DNA of 64,000 nucleotides from Aquamicrobium lusatiense (GCF_014201615.1 NZ_JACHEU010000001.1:329631-393630), one strand, 5' to 3'; positions 26,678 to 37,418 are shown, counted from the first letter of the stretch. A program made the numbers and translations. The notes: a model not told the origin generated them from the sequence alone.

Positions 26678-26847
26678 CAGCCCGTAACCCACACAATCGG
26701 GCAATGCCTCTGCTCCCACGGCGTGGCCCGCCTTAGCAATTCCAGCAAAAGTGCGAAGCGGCTTTGCGTTCAGAATTGCGCCAGAACAAGGGGCTGGAGC
26801 TTTTCTCCGAATGCGGAGAAAAGCAGAAAAAGCCCCCGGAGGTTTAC

Positions 26848-28095
26848 ATGTCCGCTCTTCCCGATCTTTCCGCTATCGAGGCGCTTGATGCGGCCGATCC
26901 GCTGCGCGCATTCCGCGATCGGTTCGTGCTGCCCGAAGGCGTGATCTATCTCGACGGCAATTCGCTGGGTGCTGCCTCGCATGCCGCACTTGCGGAGCTC
27001 GAAACGGCTGCCCGGCAGGAATGGAGCCAGGACCTGATCCGCTCATGGAACACGGCCGGCTGGTTCGACATGCCGGTGAAGCTCGGCGACCGCATCGGCC
27101 GGCTGGTGGGTGCCGCCGAGGGCCAGATCGTGGTCGGCGACACCACCTCGGTCAACATCTTCAAGGCCCTCCATGCCGCACTCGCCCTGCGTCCCGGCCG
27201 CAACACCATCGTCGCCGAAAGCGGCTCCTTCCCGACCGATCTCTATGTCGCCGAAGGCGTCGTCTCGACCCGTCCGGGCACGTCGCTGAAACTGGAAGGC
27301 ATCGATGCGCCGGCGATCGAGGATCTCATCGACGAGACGGTGGCCGTGGTGCTCGTCAACCACGTCAACTTCAAGAGCGGCACCCTGCGCGACATGGCGG
27401 CGCTGACCAAGCGTATCCACGATGCCGGCGCGCTCGCCGTCTGGGACCTGTGCCACAGCGCCGGCGCCCTGCCGGTGGAGCTCGACGCCGCCGGGGCCGA
27501 CTTCGCCGTCGGCTGCACCTACAAATACCTCAATGGCGGCCCCGGCGCCCCGGCCTTCGTCTACGCGGCCCGCCGGCATCACGACAATATCGTACAGCCG
27601 CTTTCCGGCTGGTGGGGTCATGCCCGCCCCTTCGCCATGGAAACCGGATTTGCGGCGGCTGAAGGCATACGCCGTTTCCAGTGCGGCACCCAGCCGATCC
27701 TGTCGATGCGGGCACTCAAGGGCGCTCTCGACATCTGGGACGAGGTCGACATGCAGGCGCTGCGGGAGAAGAGCCTCGCCCTGACCGACCTGTTCATCGA
27801 ACTGGTCGAGTCCCGCTGCGGCCAATATGGCGTTTCGCTGGAAACCACCTGCGCCCGCACCAGCCGGGGAAGTCAGGTGCCGTTCGTGCATGACCATGCC
27901 TATGAGGTGATGCAGGCGCTGATCGAGCGCGGCGTGATCGGCGATTTCCGCGCCCCGTCCACACTCCGCTTCGGCTTCACGCCGCTCTACACCAGCTATC
28001 GCGATGTCTGGGATGCGGTGGCCGTTCTGGAAGACATTCTGGCGAGCGGCGTGTGGAAAGAGCCACGCTTCGCCGTGCGCGCCGCGGTGACCTGA
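26848..28095 (+). CDS. kynU: kynureninase
   Basis: 415-residue fold-type I PLP enzyme that cleaves L-kynurenine to anthranilate and L-alanine. The ATG at 26848 follows GGAGG and gives the usual family length. Landmarks are YLDGNSLGAAS near the N-terminus, VVGDTTSVNIFK (PLP phosphate), NHVNFKSGTLRDMAAL, VWDLCHSAGALPVEL (Asp contacting the PLP nitrogen) and GCTYKYLNGGPGAPAF with the PLP lysine at Lys226. With KynA and KynB encoded 5-9 kb away, the set converts tryptophan to anthranilate. No kynurenine monooxygenase is in the window, so the anthranilate branch is favoured over 3-hydroxyanthranilate. Confidence 0.96.
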   Translation: MSALPDLSAIEALDAADPLRAFRDRFVLPEGVIYLDGNSLGAASHAALAELETAARQEWSQDLIRSWNTAGWFDMPVKLGDRIGRLVGAAEGQIVVGDTTSVNIFKALHAALALRPGRNTIVAESGSFPTDLYVAEGVVSTRPGTSLKLEGIDAPAIEDLIDETVAVVLVNHVNFKSGTLRDMAALTKRIHDAGALAVWDLCHSAGALPVELDAAGADFAVGCTYKYLNGGPGAPAFVYAARRHHDNIVQPLSGWWGHARPFAMETGFAAAEGIRRFQCGTQPILSMRALKGALDIWDEVDMQALREKSLALTDLFIELVESRCGQYGVSLETTCARTSRGSQVPFVHDHAYEVMQALIERGVIGDFRAPSTLRFGFTPLYTSYRDVWDAVAVLEDILASGVWKEPRFAVRAAVT

Positions 28096-28121
28096 CCTTT
28101 CCCAATCATCCGGCCCATGAA

Positions 28122-28154
28122 CCGGGAAGCCATCGCATGGCGACGGTTTCCCGG
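28122..28154. terminator. hairpin between convergent kynU and branched-chain-type transporter genes
   Basis: CCGGGAAGCCATCGC pairs with GCGACGGTTTCCCGG (13 of 15 pairs standard, two G-U type) across a very short loop. It sits between the stops of kynU and the reverse-strand ATPase gene, where a bidirectional terminator is expected. No strong T-run. Confidence 0.5.
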
Positions 28155-28174
28155 ATGAGAACGAGGCTCAGGGC

Positions 28175-28857
<683 letters not shown>

Positions 28858-28861
<4 letters not shown>

Positions 28862-29607
28862 GCCCCATCTCCGAGATAGGCGCGCCGGACCTCCGCATCG
28901 GAGCGGATTTCGGCCACGGTGCCGGTGGCGATGATGCGGCCATAGACCAGCACCGAGATGCGGTCGGCAAGCGCGAAGACGGCATCCATGTCGTGCTCGA
29001 CCAGCAGGATCGGCGCTTCGTGACGCAGGCCATCGAGAAATCCGGTCAGCCGTTTCGAGCCTTCCGGCCCAAGCCCCGCCATCGGCTCGTCGAACAGGAA
29101 GGCTTTCGGCCCCAGCGCCAGTGCAATGGCGATCTCGAGCTGGCGACGCTCGCCATGCGACAGTTCCGCCGCTGGCACCTTCGCCCGCGCCTCAAGCCCG
29201 ACACGCTCCAGTATCGCCATGGCGGGCCCGGTCAGGCTGCCATCGCTCGCCACCGGGCGCAGGAAGCGGAAGCTGGACCCCTGCCTTGCCTGCACGGCCA
29301 GCATGACGTTGCGCACAGCGGAAAATTCCGACGCCAGCGAGGAGATCTGGAAACTGCGCCCCAGCCCCTTGCGCACCCGCGCCGCCATGTCGAGCCCGGC
29401 CATATCCTCGCCGAGAAAGCGGATGGTGCCGCTGTCGGGCCGGATCGACCCGCAGATCTGGTGGATCAGCGTGCTCTTGCCGGCCCCGTTGGGGCCGATC
29501 AGCGCATGGATTTCGCCCGCGCGCAGGTCGAGGCTCACGCCGTCGGTGGCCTTGAGCGCGCCGAAGTTCTTCCGCAGATCGGAAAGCTGGAGGACGGGCT
29601 CAGCCAT
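28858..29607 (-). CDS. branched-chain-type ABC transporter ATP-binding protein (LivG-like)
   Basis: 249-residue ATPase. The start at 29607 (MAEPVLQLSDLRKNFGALKA) is preferred to an upstream frame extension into livM. Walker A is GPNGAGKST, the signature is LSHGERRQLEIAIAL (the SHGE variant common in LivG), Walker B is PKAFLFDEPMAGLGP and the switch histidine is in LLVEHDMDAVFAL. It pairs with the LivF-like ATPase downstream to drive the LivHM-like permeases. Confidence 0.92.
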
Positions 29608-30580
29608 GGCGCGCCTTTCCGGCCAGAAGTCCGAGAAGTCCCCCGCGCGCGAACAGCACCACGCCAAGCAGGATCAGCCCGAGGAAGAACTGCCAGCGCT
29701 CGGTGATGCCCCCCAGCGCATATTCAAACAGGACATAGACCATCGCCCCGGCCAGCGGACCGAACAGCCGGCCCTTGCCGCCAAGGATGATGAGCACGAT
29801 CAGCTCGCCCGACATGTGCCAGGACAGCATGGAGGGGCTGACGAAGCGGTTGAGATCGGCAAACAGCGCGCCGGCCAGCCCCGTCACCATGGCCGAAACG
29901 GCGAAGGCGACCAGCCGGATGGCGAACGGTGCGATGCCGACGGCCGCAAGCCGCGTCGGGTTCTGCCGCGAGGCTTCCAGCGCCGTGCCGAAGCGCGAGC
30001 CCTTGATGAGCTGGAACAGCACGAGCCCCGCCGCCAGAACGCCGAGGCAAAGCAGGAAATAGGGCAAGGGTTGCGCCGTATTCAGGCCCGGAAAGCCGTT
30101 GCGCACATAGATCGACAGCCCGTCCTCGCCGCCATAGCTCGGCCAGGAGACGGCGAAATAATAGATCATCTGGGCGAAGGCCAACGTGATCATGATGAAA
30201 TAGACGCCCGAGGTGCGCAGGCTGATCGCCCCGATCGGCAGCGCCACAAGTCCGCACAGCGCCATGGCGCTCAGCCAGATCACCGGCATGGAGGTGGTCG
30301 CCGTAAGGCCGAACGGCAGCGGCTCGCCATTGAAGGCGTGGGTGGCGAAGATGCCGGCGACATAGCCGCCAAGGCCGAAGAAGGCGGCGTGTCCGAACGA
30401 CACCAGCCCGCCAAGGCCGAGCGCGATGTTCAGCCCCACCGCCGCCAGCGCCAGAATGGCGATGCGGGTGGCAAGCGTCACGTAGAACGGCTCGCCCGCC
30501 ATCGTCGCCGCCACGGGAATGGCGACCAGCAGCACGAGCAGCAGCGCGCTGACCAGCGTTCCGCGCGACAGAGCCATCAT
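29600..30580 (-). CDS. branched-chain-type ABC transporter permease (LivM-like)
   Basis: 326-residue inner-membrane permease. Features are ALNIALGLGGLVSFGHAAFF preceded by VG, the LivM hallmark (GLxSFGHAAFFGLGGY), and FGTALEASRQNPTRLAAVGI, the cytoplasmic coupling region. The start at 30580 overlaps the LivH-like stop by ATGA; a second in-frame ATG lies three bases further on. Its stop overlaps the LivG-like start. Confidence 0.92.
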   Translation of the reverse strand: MMALSRGTLVSALLLVLLVAIPVAATMAGEPFYVTLATRIAILALAAVGLNIALGLGGLVSFGHAAFFGLGGYVAGIFATHAFNGEPLPFGLTATTSMPVIWLSAMALCGLVALPIGAISLRTSGVYFIMITLAFAQMIYYFAVSWPSYGGEDGLSIYVRNGFPGLNTAQPLPYFLLCLGVLAAGLVLFQLIKGSRFGTALEASRQNPTRLAAVGIAPFAIRLVAFAVSAMVTGLAGALFADLNRFVSPSMLSWHMSGELIVLIILGGKGRLFGPLAGAMVYVLFEYALGGITERWQFFLGLILLGVVLFARGGLLGLLAGKARHG

Positions 30581-31497
30581 GCCTGCCCCGCGAACAGGCC
30601 GCGCGGCCGCAATGCCAGGATCAGCGCCATGAGAATGTAGATGAGCATCGAGGCAAGGGCTGCCCCCACCAGATTGGCCTGCGAAGCGGGCATGGTCAGC
30701 GCCAGCAGCTTGGGCAGCAGGAAACGGCCCATCGTATCGACCACCCCGACCAGAATGGCCCCGACCAGCGCGCCCTTGATCGAGCCGATGCCGCCAATGA
30801 CGATGACCACGAAGGCAAGGATCAGCGCCGGCTCGCCCATACCCACCTGAACAGATTGCAGCGCGCCGACCAGCGCGCCGGCAAGACCGGCAAGGGCAGC
30901 ACCTAGCGCAAACACCACCGTGTAGAGCGTGCGGATGTCGACGCCGAGCGCGGCGATCATCTCGCGGTCGCTTTCGCCGGCGCGGATGCGCATACCGAGC
31001 CTTGTGCGCGAAATCAGCAGGTAGAGACCCACCGCCACGACGATGCCGACGCCGATGATCGCCAGCCGGTAAAGCTGGTATTGCCCGCCACCCGGCAGCG
31101 GCACCGCGCCCTGCAACAGCGGCGGAATGTCGAGATAGAGCGGGAAGGAGCCGAACATCCAGCGCGTGCCTTCCGACAGGATGAGGATCAGCGCGAAGGT
31201 CGCCAGCACCTGATCGAGATGATCGCGCTCATAAAGCCGGCGGATAATGGCCATTTCCATCAGTGCCCCGGCGGCGGCGGCGGCGGCAAGGCTCGCCGCC
31301 AGCCCCAGCCAGAACGAGCCGGTCGCCGCGGCGACGGCCGCACAGGCAAAAGCCCCGATCATGTAGAGCGAGCCATGGGCGAGGTTGATCAGCCCCATGA
31401 CGCCGAAGATCAGCGTCAGGCCGGCCGCAATCAGGAACAGCATGACGCCGAGCTGCAATCCGTTCAGCAATTGCTCGATGATGAGGGCGATGGACAA
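30577..31497 (-). CDS. branched-chain-type ABC transporter permease (LivH-like)
   Basis: 306-residue inner-membrane permease. The N-terminus EQLLNGLQLGVMLFLIAAGL and FGVMGLINLAHGSLYMIGAF are diagnostic of LivH. The coupling loop is GMRIRAGESDREMIAALGVD. The start codon is TTG at 31497, the only candidate in frame before the conserved region, with GGAAG about 10 bases upstream. A 165-base gap with imperfect inverted repeats separates it from the binding-protein gene. Confidence 0.9.
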   Translation of the reverse strand: MSIALIIEQLLNGLQLGVMLFLIAAGLTLIFGVMGLINLAHGSLYMIGAFACAAVAAATGSFWLGLAASLAAAAAAGALMEMAIIRRLYERDHLDQVLATFALILILSEGTRWMFGSFPLYLDIPPLLQGAVPLPGGGQYQLYRLAIIGVGIVVAVGLYLLISRTRLGMRIRAGESDREMIAALGVDIRTLYTVVFALGAALAGLAGALVGALQSVQVGMGEPALILAFVVIVIGGIGSIKGALVGAILVGVVDTMGRFLLPKLLALTMPASQANLVGAALASMLIYILMALILALRPRGLFAGQA

Positions 31498-31662
31498 AAG
31501 CGAAAGCTTCCGGCTGGATTTTCAGATGGATCCACCTGTTGCGGGGTTCACATCCCCTGCAGGTTTTCCGACTCACAGGAAGACGGGAAACCGGCAGCGG
31601 GATAAACCCGTTCAGGCAGCGGAAACAAGAAGAGGCTTCATTCTCCCGCAGGAGAGAAAAGG

Positions 31663-32799
31663 CTACATCTTGCACTGCTCGACATAGGCGTCGCCATGCT
31701 TCTCGAAGGCGGTGGCGATGATCTTGTTGGTCAGCACATCGCCTTCCTTCACCACCTCGCGCACATAGATGTTCTGGATCGGGTGCTGGTTGGTATTGAA
31801 GGTGAACTCGCCGCGCACCGACTTGAAATCCGCTGCCTTAAGCGCCGCGCGGAAGGCGTCCTTGTCCTTGACGTCGGCCTTGGCGAGCGCCGACAGGATG
31901 AGGTTCGCCGTATCCCAGCTTTGCGCCGCATAGATGGACGGCAGGCGACCATATTCGGCCTGGAAGGCTTCGACGAACTCCTTGTTGGCCTCGTTGTCGA
32001 GGTCCTTCGACCAGCTCGCCGAGTTCTTCACGCCGAGCGCGGCATCGCCCACGGCCGGCAGAACGTCCTGAGAGAAGGAGAAGCCCGGACCAAGCACCGG
32101 CAGGCCGACGCCCGACTGCGCATATTGCTTCATGAAGGCGATGCCCATGCCGCCGGGCAGGAAGAAGAACACCGAATCCGCGCCCGCAGCGCGGATCTGC
32201 GCAATCTCGGCCGCATAGTCGGTCTGGCCGACCTGCGTGTAAAGTTCGCCGGCCAGCTCGCCCTTGTAGTAGCGCTTGAAGCCGGTCAGCGAATCCTTGC
32301 CGGCCGGATAGTTGGGCGCGAGGATGAAGGTCTTCTTGTAATCCTGATTGGCGTACTGCCCCATCGCCTCGTGGAAATTGTCGTTCTGGTAGGCGACGTT
32401 GAAATAATTCTTGTTGCAGTTGGCGCCAGCGAGCGCCGAGGGGCCGGCGTTGGGCGAGAGATAGATCACGTCCTGCGCCACAGTGTTCGGGACCACCGCC
32501 ATGGCAAGGTTCGACCAGATGATGCCGGTCATCAGATCGACCTTGTCGCTCTGGATCATCTTTTCGGCGATCTGCACGGCGAGTTCCGGCTTCTGCGCAT
32601 CGTCCTCGATGACCAGCTCGACATCCGTGTTGCCGGACTTCCTGAATGCCAGAACGAGGGCATCGCGCGTGTCGACGCCAAGTCCGGCACCGCCGCCCGA
32701 AAGCGTGGTGATGACGCCGATCTTGACCGGATCAGCCAGTGCTGCGCCGGCCGCCGTCATTGAAAGCGCGAGCAGGCTCGCCGTCAGAATTCTTTTCAT
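31663..32799 (-). CDS. periplasmic binding protein of the branched-chain-type transporter (LivK-like)
   Basis: 378-residue type-I periplasmic binding protein. The signal peptide MKRILTASLLALSMTAAGAA ends near LADPVKIGVITTLSGGGAGL, the standard start of this family. YLSPNAGPSALAGANCNKNY and FILAPNYPAGKDSLTGFKRY match members annotated for aromatic or aromatic-acid substrates; true LIV-binding proteins differ in this pocket. It lies between kynA and the LivH-like gene in one operon, so an aromatic ligand from the kynurenine pathway is the best inference. Confidence 0.88.
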   Translation of the reverse strand: MKRILTASLLALSMTAAGAALADPVKIGVITTLSGGGAGLGVDTRDALVLAFRKSGNTDVELVIEDDAQKPELAVQIAEKMIQSDKVDLMTGIIWSNLAMAVVPNTVAQDVIYLSPNAGPSALAGANCNKNYFNVAYQNDNFHEAMGQYANQDYKKTFILAPNYPAGKDSLTGFKRYYKGELAGELYTQVGQTDYAAEIAQIRAAGADSVFFFLPGGMGIAFMKQYAQSGVGLPVLGPGFSFSQDVLPAVGDAALGVKNSASWSKDLDNEANKEFVEAFQAEYGRLPSIYAAQSWDTANLILSALAKADVKDKDAFRAALKAADFKSVRGEFTFNTNQHPIQNIYVREVVKEGDVLTNKIIATAFEKHGDAYVEQCKM

Positions 32800-32838
32800 C
32801 TTGTTCTCCTCCCAGAGTTCCCCGTCCGCAGACGTTTT

Positions 32839-33678
32839 CTACAGCCGTGTCCGAACTTTCCAGAGTTCCGGAAACAGTTCAACCTCAAGCATCCGTTTCA
32901 GGTAGGAAACGCCGCCGGTGCCGCCCGTGCCGCGCTTCAGGCCGATCACCCGCTCCACCGTGGTGACGTGGTTGAAGCGCCAGCGGCGGAAATAATCCTC
33001 GAAATCGACCAGCTTCTCGGCCAGCTCGTAAAGCTCCCAGTAGCGGTTCGGCTCGTGATAGACCGCCCGCCACGCCTCCAGAACGGCTTCGCTTTCCGTG
33101 CGCGTTTCGCGCCAGTCCGTGCGCCGGCCGTCCGCGCCGATGTCGAAGCCGCTGCGCCCAAGCAGCAGGATCGCCTCGTCATAGAGCGAGGGCTGGCTAA
33201 GAATTTCCTCAAGCTTCGCCACCACATCGGGGCGATGGTTGTGCGGCCCCAGCATGGCGAGGTTGCGGTTGCCAGCGAGGAACTCGATCGCCCGATACTG
33301 CCACGACTGGAAGCCGGAAGACTGGCCGAGCGAATCGCGGAACTCGGTGTATTCGCTGGGCGTCATGGTGCGCAGCACGTCCCAGGCGCTGTTGAGCTGC
33401 TCGAAGATGCGCGCCACCCGCGTCAGCATCTTGAAGCAGGGCCGCACCTCGCCGCGCCGCACGCAGGCAATGGCCGAACGCAGTTCGTGCAGCGCCAGCT
33501 TCATCCACAATTCGGAGGTCTGGTGCTGGATGATGAACAGCATCTCGTCATGCGCGGCCGAAAGCGGCTCCTGCGCGTCGAGCACCTTGTCCAGCCGCAG
33601 ATAGTCGCCATAGGACATGCGCCCCCGAAAGGACATCTGCGCGCCCTCGGCGGACGGATCGTAGGGCTTGTCGCTCAT
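32839..33678 (-). CDS. kynA: tryptophan 2,3-dioxygenase
   Basis: 279-residue cytoplasmic heme enzyme that opens the indole ring of tryptophan with O2 to N-formylkynurenine. The start at 33678 overlaps the CoA-ligase stop by ATGA, and the length is normal for bacterial enzymes. Conserved elements are [20 protein letters not shown] (distal His52), [20 protein letters not shown] (substrate-binding Arg), YWELYE, and [20 protein letters not shown] with His237 as the proximal heme ligand. It is the second gene of the ligase-kynA-transporter operon; kynB is divergent from that operon. Confidence 0.97.
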   Translation of the reverse strand: MSDKPYDPSAEGAQMSFRGRMSYGDYLRLDKVLDAQEPLSAAHDEMLFIIQHQTSELWMKLALHELRSAIACVRRGEVRPCFKMLTRVARIFEQLNSAWDVLRTMTPSEYTEFRDSLGQSSGFQSWQYRAIEFLAGNRNLAMLGPHNHRPDVVAKLEEILSQPSLYDEAILLLGRSGFDIGADGRRTDWRETRTESEAVLEAWRAVYHEPNRYWELYELAEKLVDFEDYFRRWRFNHVTTVERVIGLKRGTGGTGGVSYLKRMLEVELFPELWKVRTRL

Positions 33679-35297
33679 TGGCGCTCCACTCTGAGCCTGA
33701 AGCGCTGAATCTTCCCCGTCTGCGTCTTGGGCAGGGCATCGAGAAAGCGGATCGAGCGCGGATATTTGTAGGGAGCGATAGTCGCCTTGACGTGATCCTG
33801 CAAGCGCCTGACCATCTCCGCATCGCCCGCCATGCCGCGCGCCAGCACCACATAGGCTTCCACGATCTGGCCTCGCTCGGTGTCGGGCGCGCCGATCACC
33901 GCGCATTCGGCCACATCGTCATGGGCAAGCAGCGCGGCTTCCACCTCCGGCCCGGCAATGTTGTAGCCGGCCGAGACGATCATGTCGTCGGACCGGGCGG
34001 CGAAGTGGAAAAAGCCGTCCTCGTCCTGCACGAAGGTGTCTCCGGTGAGGTTCCAGCCATCGCGGACATAGGCGCGCTGGCGCTCGTCCGCCATGTAGCG
34101 GCAGCCGGTCGGGCCGCGCACGGCGAGCCGGCCCACCGTGCCGCGCGGCACCTCGTTCATGTCATCGTCGACGATGCGCGCCTCATATCCGCCCACGGGC
34201 CTGCCCGTTGAAGCGGCGCGCATGTCGCCGAAGCGGTTGGAAATGAAGATATGCAGCATTTCGGTCGCGCCGATGCCGTCGAGAATGGGCTTGCCGGTCT
34301 TTTGCACCCATTCCTCGAAGACGGGCCCCGGCAGCGTTTCGCCAGCGGACACCGCGACACGCAGCGACGACAGGTCCGCCCCCTCATCCATCGCCTTCAT
34401 CATCGCCCGGTAGGCGGTGGGCGCGGTGAAGGAAATGGTCGCCTTGTAGGTTTCGATGATCTCGATCATGTTGGGCGGCGAGGCGTTTTCAAGCAGGGTG
34501 GCCGTCGCCCCGAAACGCAGCGGAAACACCGCCAGCCCCCCAAGGCCGAAGGTGAAGGCCAATGGCGGCGAGCCGACGAACACATCGTCCGGCGTCACGT
34601 CCAGAACCTCCTTCGCATAGCCGTCGGCGATGATCAGCAGGTCGCGGTGGAAATGCATGGTCGCCTTCGGCACGCCGGTGGTGCCCGAGGTGAAGCCGAG
34701 CAGGGCGACATCGTCGCGGCCGGTCTTCACCGCCTCGAAGCGCACGGATTTGCCGAGCGCGATGCGGTCCAGCTCCGCGTCATGGTTGGCGGTGCCGTCG
34801 AAGCCGATCACCTTCTTCAGGAAACGGCTGTCCTTGGCGCAGGCCACCATCTCGTCCATCAGCCGCGTGTCGCACAGCGCCAGCGAGATTTCCGCCTTGT
34901 CGACGATCTGCGCCAGTTCCCCTGCCCGCAGCATCGGCATAGTGTTGACCACAACAGCGCCCGCCTTGGTCGCAGCCAGCCAGCAGGCCACCATGGCCGG
35001 ATTGTTGGCGGAGCGGATCAGCACCCGGTTGCCGGGCTGCAGGCCGTAGTCCTCGACCAGCGCATGGGCGAGGCGGTTGGTCCAGTCCGACAGTTCCTTG
35101 TAGGTGCGCCGCCGACCGTTGCCGATCAGCGCCGTATGATCGCCAAAACCCTGCTCGACCAGCCGGTCGGTGAGTTCGTGGCCCGCATTGATGAATTCGG
35201 GATAGTCGAACCCGTCGAGCAGGAAATCCGGCCACTCTTCCTGCGGGGGAAGGTTGTCACGGGTGAAGGTGTCGATATGTGCCGTAGGCCCAAGCAT
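33675..35297 (-). CDS. 2-aminobenzoate-CoA ligase (benzoate-CoA ligase family)
   Basis: 540-residue AMP-forming ligase that would convert anthranilate, ATP and CoA to 2-aminobenzoyl-CoA. The adenylate loop [10 protein letters not shown] spans residues 203-212, followed by TMHFHRD as in aryl-CoA ligases. Other family motifs are [40 protein letters not shown] and the C-terminal lysine in KTQTGK (Lys529). The adjacent kynureninase pathway and the aminobenzoyl-CoA monooxygenase make anthranilate the likely substrate; benzoate or salicylate are alternatives. It is the first gene of the operon ligase-kynA-LivKHMGF-like. Confidence 0.9.
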   Translation of the reverse strand: MLGPTAHIDTFTRDNLPPQEEWPDFLLDGFDYPEFINAGHELTDRLVEQGFGDHTALIGNGRRRTYKELSDWTNRLAHALVEDYGLQPGNRVLIRSANNPAMVACWLAATKAGAVVVNTMPMLRAGELAQIVDKAEISLALCDTRLMDEMVACAKDSRFLKKVIGFDGTANHDAELDRIALGKSVRFEAVKTGRDDVALLGFTSGTTGVPKATMHFHRDLLIIADGYAKEVLDVTPDDVFVGSPPLAFTFGLGGLAVFPLRFGATATLLENASPPNMIEIIETYKATISFTAPTAYRAMMKAMDEGADLSSLRVAVSAGETLPGPVFEEWVQKTGKPILDGIGATEMLHIFISNRFGDMRAASTGRPVGGYEARIVDDDMNEVPRGTVGRLAVRGPTGCRYMADERQRAYVRDGWNLTGDTFVQDEDGFFHFAARSDDMIVSAGYNIAGPEVEAALLAHDDVAECAVIGAPDTERGQIVEAYVVLARGMAGDAEMVRRLQDHVKATIAPYKYPRSIRFLDALPKTQTGKIQRFRLRVERQ

Positions 35298-35452
35298 GCG
35301 CGTGATGTCCTCCCTGCGACGACTGCCGGGGCCCGCTCAGCATGGAGCGCCGGATCGTTGCCGGCCGGTTCCTCCCCCGGCCCGGCATCCGCGCTTCCCG
35401 GAAGGGGCACGCCGGCATCGTCGACAGAAGAAAAAATGACACCGGCCGAAAA

Positions 35453-35475
35453 TTATTTCAAGCCTAAAGTTTCTT
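35453..35475. promoter_or_regulatory. second copy of the putative MarR operator
   Basis: The string from 35457 to 35475 (TTCAAGCCTAAAGTTTCTT) matches 21188-21206 at 18 of 19 positions. It lies in the 262-base divergent region, 85 bases before kynB and 156 bases before the ligase gene, so it could control either or both. The symmetric left arm is less well kept than in the first copy. Confidence 0.65.
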
Positions 35476-35559
35476 CGCTACGATGATTGCGACGGGAATT
35501 GACTTCGCCGCCCTGCGCAGGGCTTTCTGCACAGATACCGAAAGACCGGAGAACCGACC

Positions 35560-36390
35560 ATGCTGAGCCGCCATATCGAGGACTGGAGCGACGCCTACAC
35601 CAATGGCGCGCATATACCCGGCGGCGACCGCTGGCCCGCGGCATGGGTGGAGCCGGCACAGAGCTTCCGCGAGCAACTGGCGGCGCAGGGACGCGCGAAA
35701 ATCGACCTCGCCTATGGCGATGCCGCCCGCAACCGGCTCGACCTGTTTCTGCCGGAAGCCAGCCCACGCGGACTTGTGGTCTTCGTGCATGGCGGCTACT
35801 GGATGGGGCTCGACAAGAGCTACTGGTCGCATCTGGCGGCCGGGCCGCTCGCCCATGGCTATGCGGTGGCGATGCCCTCCTACACGCTGTGCCCGGACAT
35901 CCGCATTTCCGGCATCACCCGCGAGGTCGCATCCGCCATCGCCTTCGCCGCCGGCGAGATCGACGGCCCGCTGATGCTCACCGGCCATTCCGCCGGCGGC
36001 CATCTCGTGTCGCGCATGGCAAGCGCCAGTGCGCCAATGCCGGAAGCCGTACAGGCCCGCATCCGCCATGTCGTGTCGATCTCCGGCGTGCACGACCTGC
36101 GACCGCTGATGCGCACCGGCATGAACGCAACGCTGCACATCTACGAGGCCGAGGCGCTGGCCGAGAGCCCCGCCCTGCTGCAGCCGCGCGAAGGCATCCG
36201 CCTCACCTGCTGGGTCGGCGCCGCGGAGCGAGCGGAATTCCTGCGCCAGAACGCGCTTCTGGCCAACATCTGGACCGGACTTGGCGCGCGCACCGCCGCC
36301 GTGGCGGAACCCGACCGGCATCACTTCAACGTTATCGACGGTCTTGCCGACCCCGATCATCCCCTGACCAGAACCCTGCTCGGCGACTAA
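35560..36390 (+). CDS. kynB: arylformamidase (kynurenine formamidase, alpha/beta-hydrolase type)
   Basis: 276-residue hydrolase converting N-formylkynurenine to kynurenine and formate. The oxyanion motif HGGYWMG is at residues 77-83, the nucleophile elbow TGHSAGGHL has Ser144, and the catalytic histidine is in DRHHFNVIDGL near residue 251. This eukaryote-like alpha/beta-hydrolase form differs from the cyclase-like KynB of Pseudomonas, so the symbol is functional. ATG 35560 is preceded by CGGAGA. It is transcribed away from the ligase-kynA operon; a shared operator lies between them. Confidence 0.88.
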   Translation: MLSRHIEDWSDAYTNGAHIPGGDRWPAAWVEPAQSFREQLAAQGRAKIDLAYGDAARNRLDLFLPEASPRGLVVFVHGGYWMGLDKSYWSHLAAGPLAHGYAVAMPSYTLCPDIRISGITREVASAIAFAAGEIDGPLMLTGHSAGGHLVSRMASASAPMPEAVQARIRHVVSISGVHDLRPLMRTGMNATLHIYEAEALAESPALLQPREGIRLTCWVGAAERAEFLRQNALLANIWTGLGARTAAVAEPDRHHFNVIDGLADPDHPLTRTLLGD

Positions 36391-36446
36391 AACGCCGCCT
36401 TGTTTTTCCGGCCGACCACCTCTGGTCTTTGTTTCTTCAAGATAAC

Positions 36447-36466
36447 GATTGCATTTTTTTGCAATC
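36447..36466 (+). promoter_or_regulatory. AT-rich inverted repeat upstream of the persulfide-metabolism operon (putative BigR site)
   Basis: GATTGCA / TGCAATC arms of 7 bp around six T residues, followed by CATATTTATGCAAAT. It lies 64 bases upstream of the hydrolase start. BigR-type ArsR repressors bind AT-rich inverted repeats in front of exactly this kind of operon, so this is a good operator candidate; it may overlap the -10 region. Confidence 0.6.
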
Positions 36467-36529
36467 ATATTTATGCAAATATCAAGATGTGACCGGATGA
36501 ACCATCCGGCAAGCCAGAGGAAACATCGC

Positions 36530-37411
36530 ATGAGCCAGAAACCGGACGTCACTGCATTCTTCGATCCGCGCACATGGTCGGTGCAATATGTCGTGGCCGA
36601 CCCGGCCACCGGCAAATGCGCCATCATCGACCCGGTCTATGACTACGATGAAAAGTCCGGGCAGACCGCCTCCACCAATGCCGACCGAATCCTGGATTTC
36701 GTGCAGGAAAAGGGCCTCACGGTCGAATGGATCCTCGACACTCACCCCCACGCCGACCATTTCTCGGCCGCGCACTATCTGAAGCAGAAGACCGGCGCCC
36801 CGACGGCCATCGGTGAAAAGGTGGTCGACGTCCAGAAGCTCTGGAAGGGTTTCTACAACTGGCCCGATTTCCCGGCCGACGGCTCGCAATGGGACCGGCT
36901 GTTTGCCGACGGCGACACCTTCATGATCGGCTCGATCCCCGCCCGCGTGATGTTCTCGCCCGGCCATACACTCGCTTCCATCACCTATGTGATTGGCGAC
37001 GCGGCCTTCGTGCATGACACGCTGTTCATGCCCGACAGCGGCACGGCCCGCGCCGATTTCCCCGGAGGCAGCGCTGCGGCCCTGTGGGCGTCGATCCAGG
37101 CGATCCTCGCTTTGCCAGACGACACGCGCATCTTCACCGGCCACGACTACCAGCCGGGCGGGCGTGAACCGCTGTGGGAATCGACCGTGGCCGAGCAGAA
37201 GGCGAAAAACAGCCACATGTCGAAATATCTGACAGAGGCCGACTATGTCGCCGCCCGCGAGGCGCGCGACGCCACCCTGCCGATGCCGAAGCTGATCCTG
37301 CACGCCCTGCAGGTGAACACCAATGGCGGCCGGCTTCCCGGGCCGGAAGCCAACGGCACCCGCTACCTGAAGATCCCGCTCGACCTGCTCAAGGGCGCAC
37401 CATGGGGGTGA
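36530..37411 (+). CDS. metallo-beta-lactamase-fold persulfide dioxygenase-like hydrolase (Blh/ETHE1 type)
   Basis: 293-residue protein. The metal motif is LDTHPHADHFSAAHYLKQKT (HxHxDH), with further ligands in FSPGHTLASITYVIG and FTGHDYQPGG. The start FFDPRTWSVQYVVADPATGK is typical of the Blh/ETHE1-like proteins, which use iron and O2 to oxidise glutathione persulfide to sulfite. The ATG at 36530 follows AGAGGA; earlier in-frame codons lie inside the likely promoter. With the BigR-like repressor and YeeE/YedE genes this matches the bigR operon of Agrobacterium and Xylella. Confidence 0.88.
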   Translation: MSQKPDVTAFFDPRTWSVQYVVADPATGKCAIIDPVYDYDEKSGQTASTNADRILDFVQEKGLTVEWILDTHPHADHFSAAHYLKQKTGAPTAIGEKVVDVQKLWKGFYNWPDFPADGSQWDRLFADGDTFMIGSIPARVMFSPGHTLASITYVIGDAAFVHDTLFMPDSGTARADFPGGSAAALWASIQAILALPDDTRIFTGHDYQPGGREPLWESTVAEQKAKNSHMSKYLTEADYVAAREARDATLPMPKLILHALQVNTNGGRLPGPEANGTRYLKIPLDLLKGAPWG

Positions 37412-37418
37412 ACCGGAC

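Noticed and set aside
31498..31662. Possible terminator or regulatory RNA between the LivK-like and LivH-like genes
   Set aside because: Only imperfect short repeats with bulges are visible and no T-run follows, so no specific structure can be supported.
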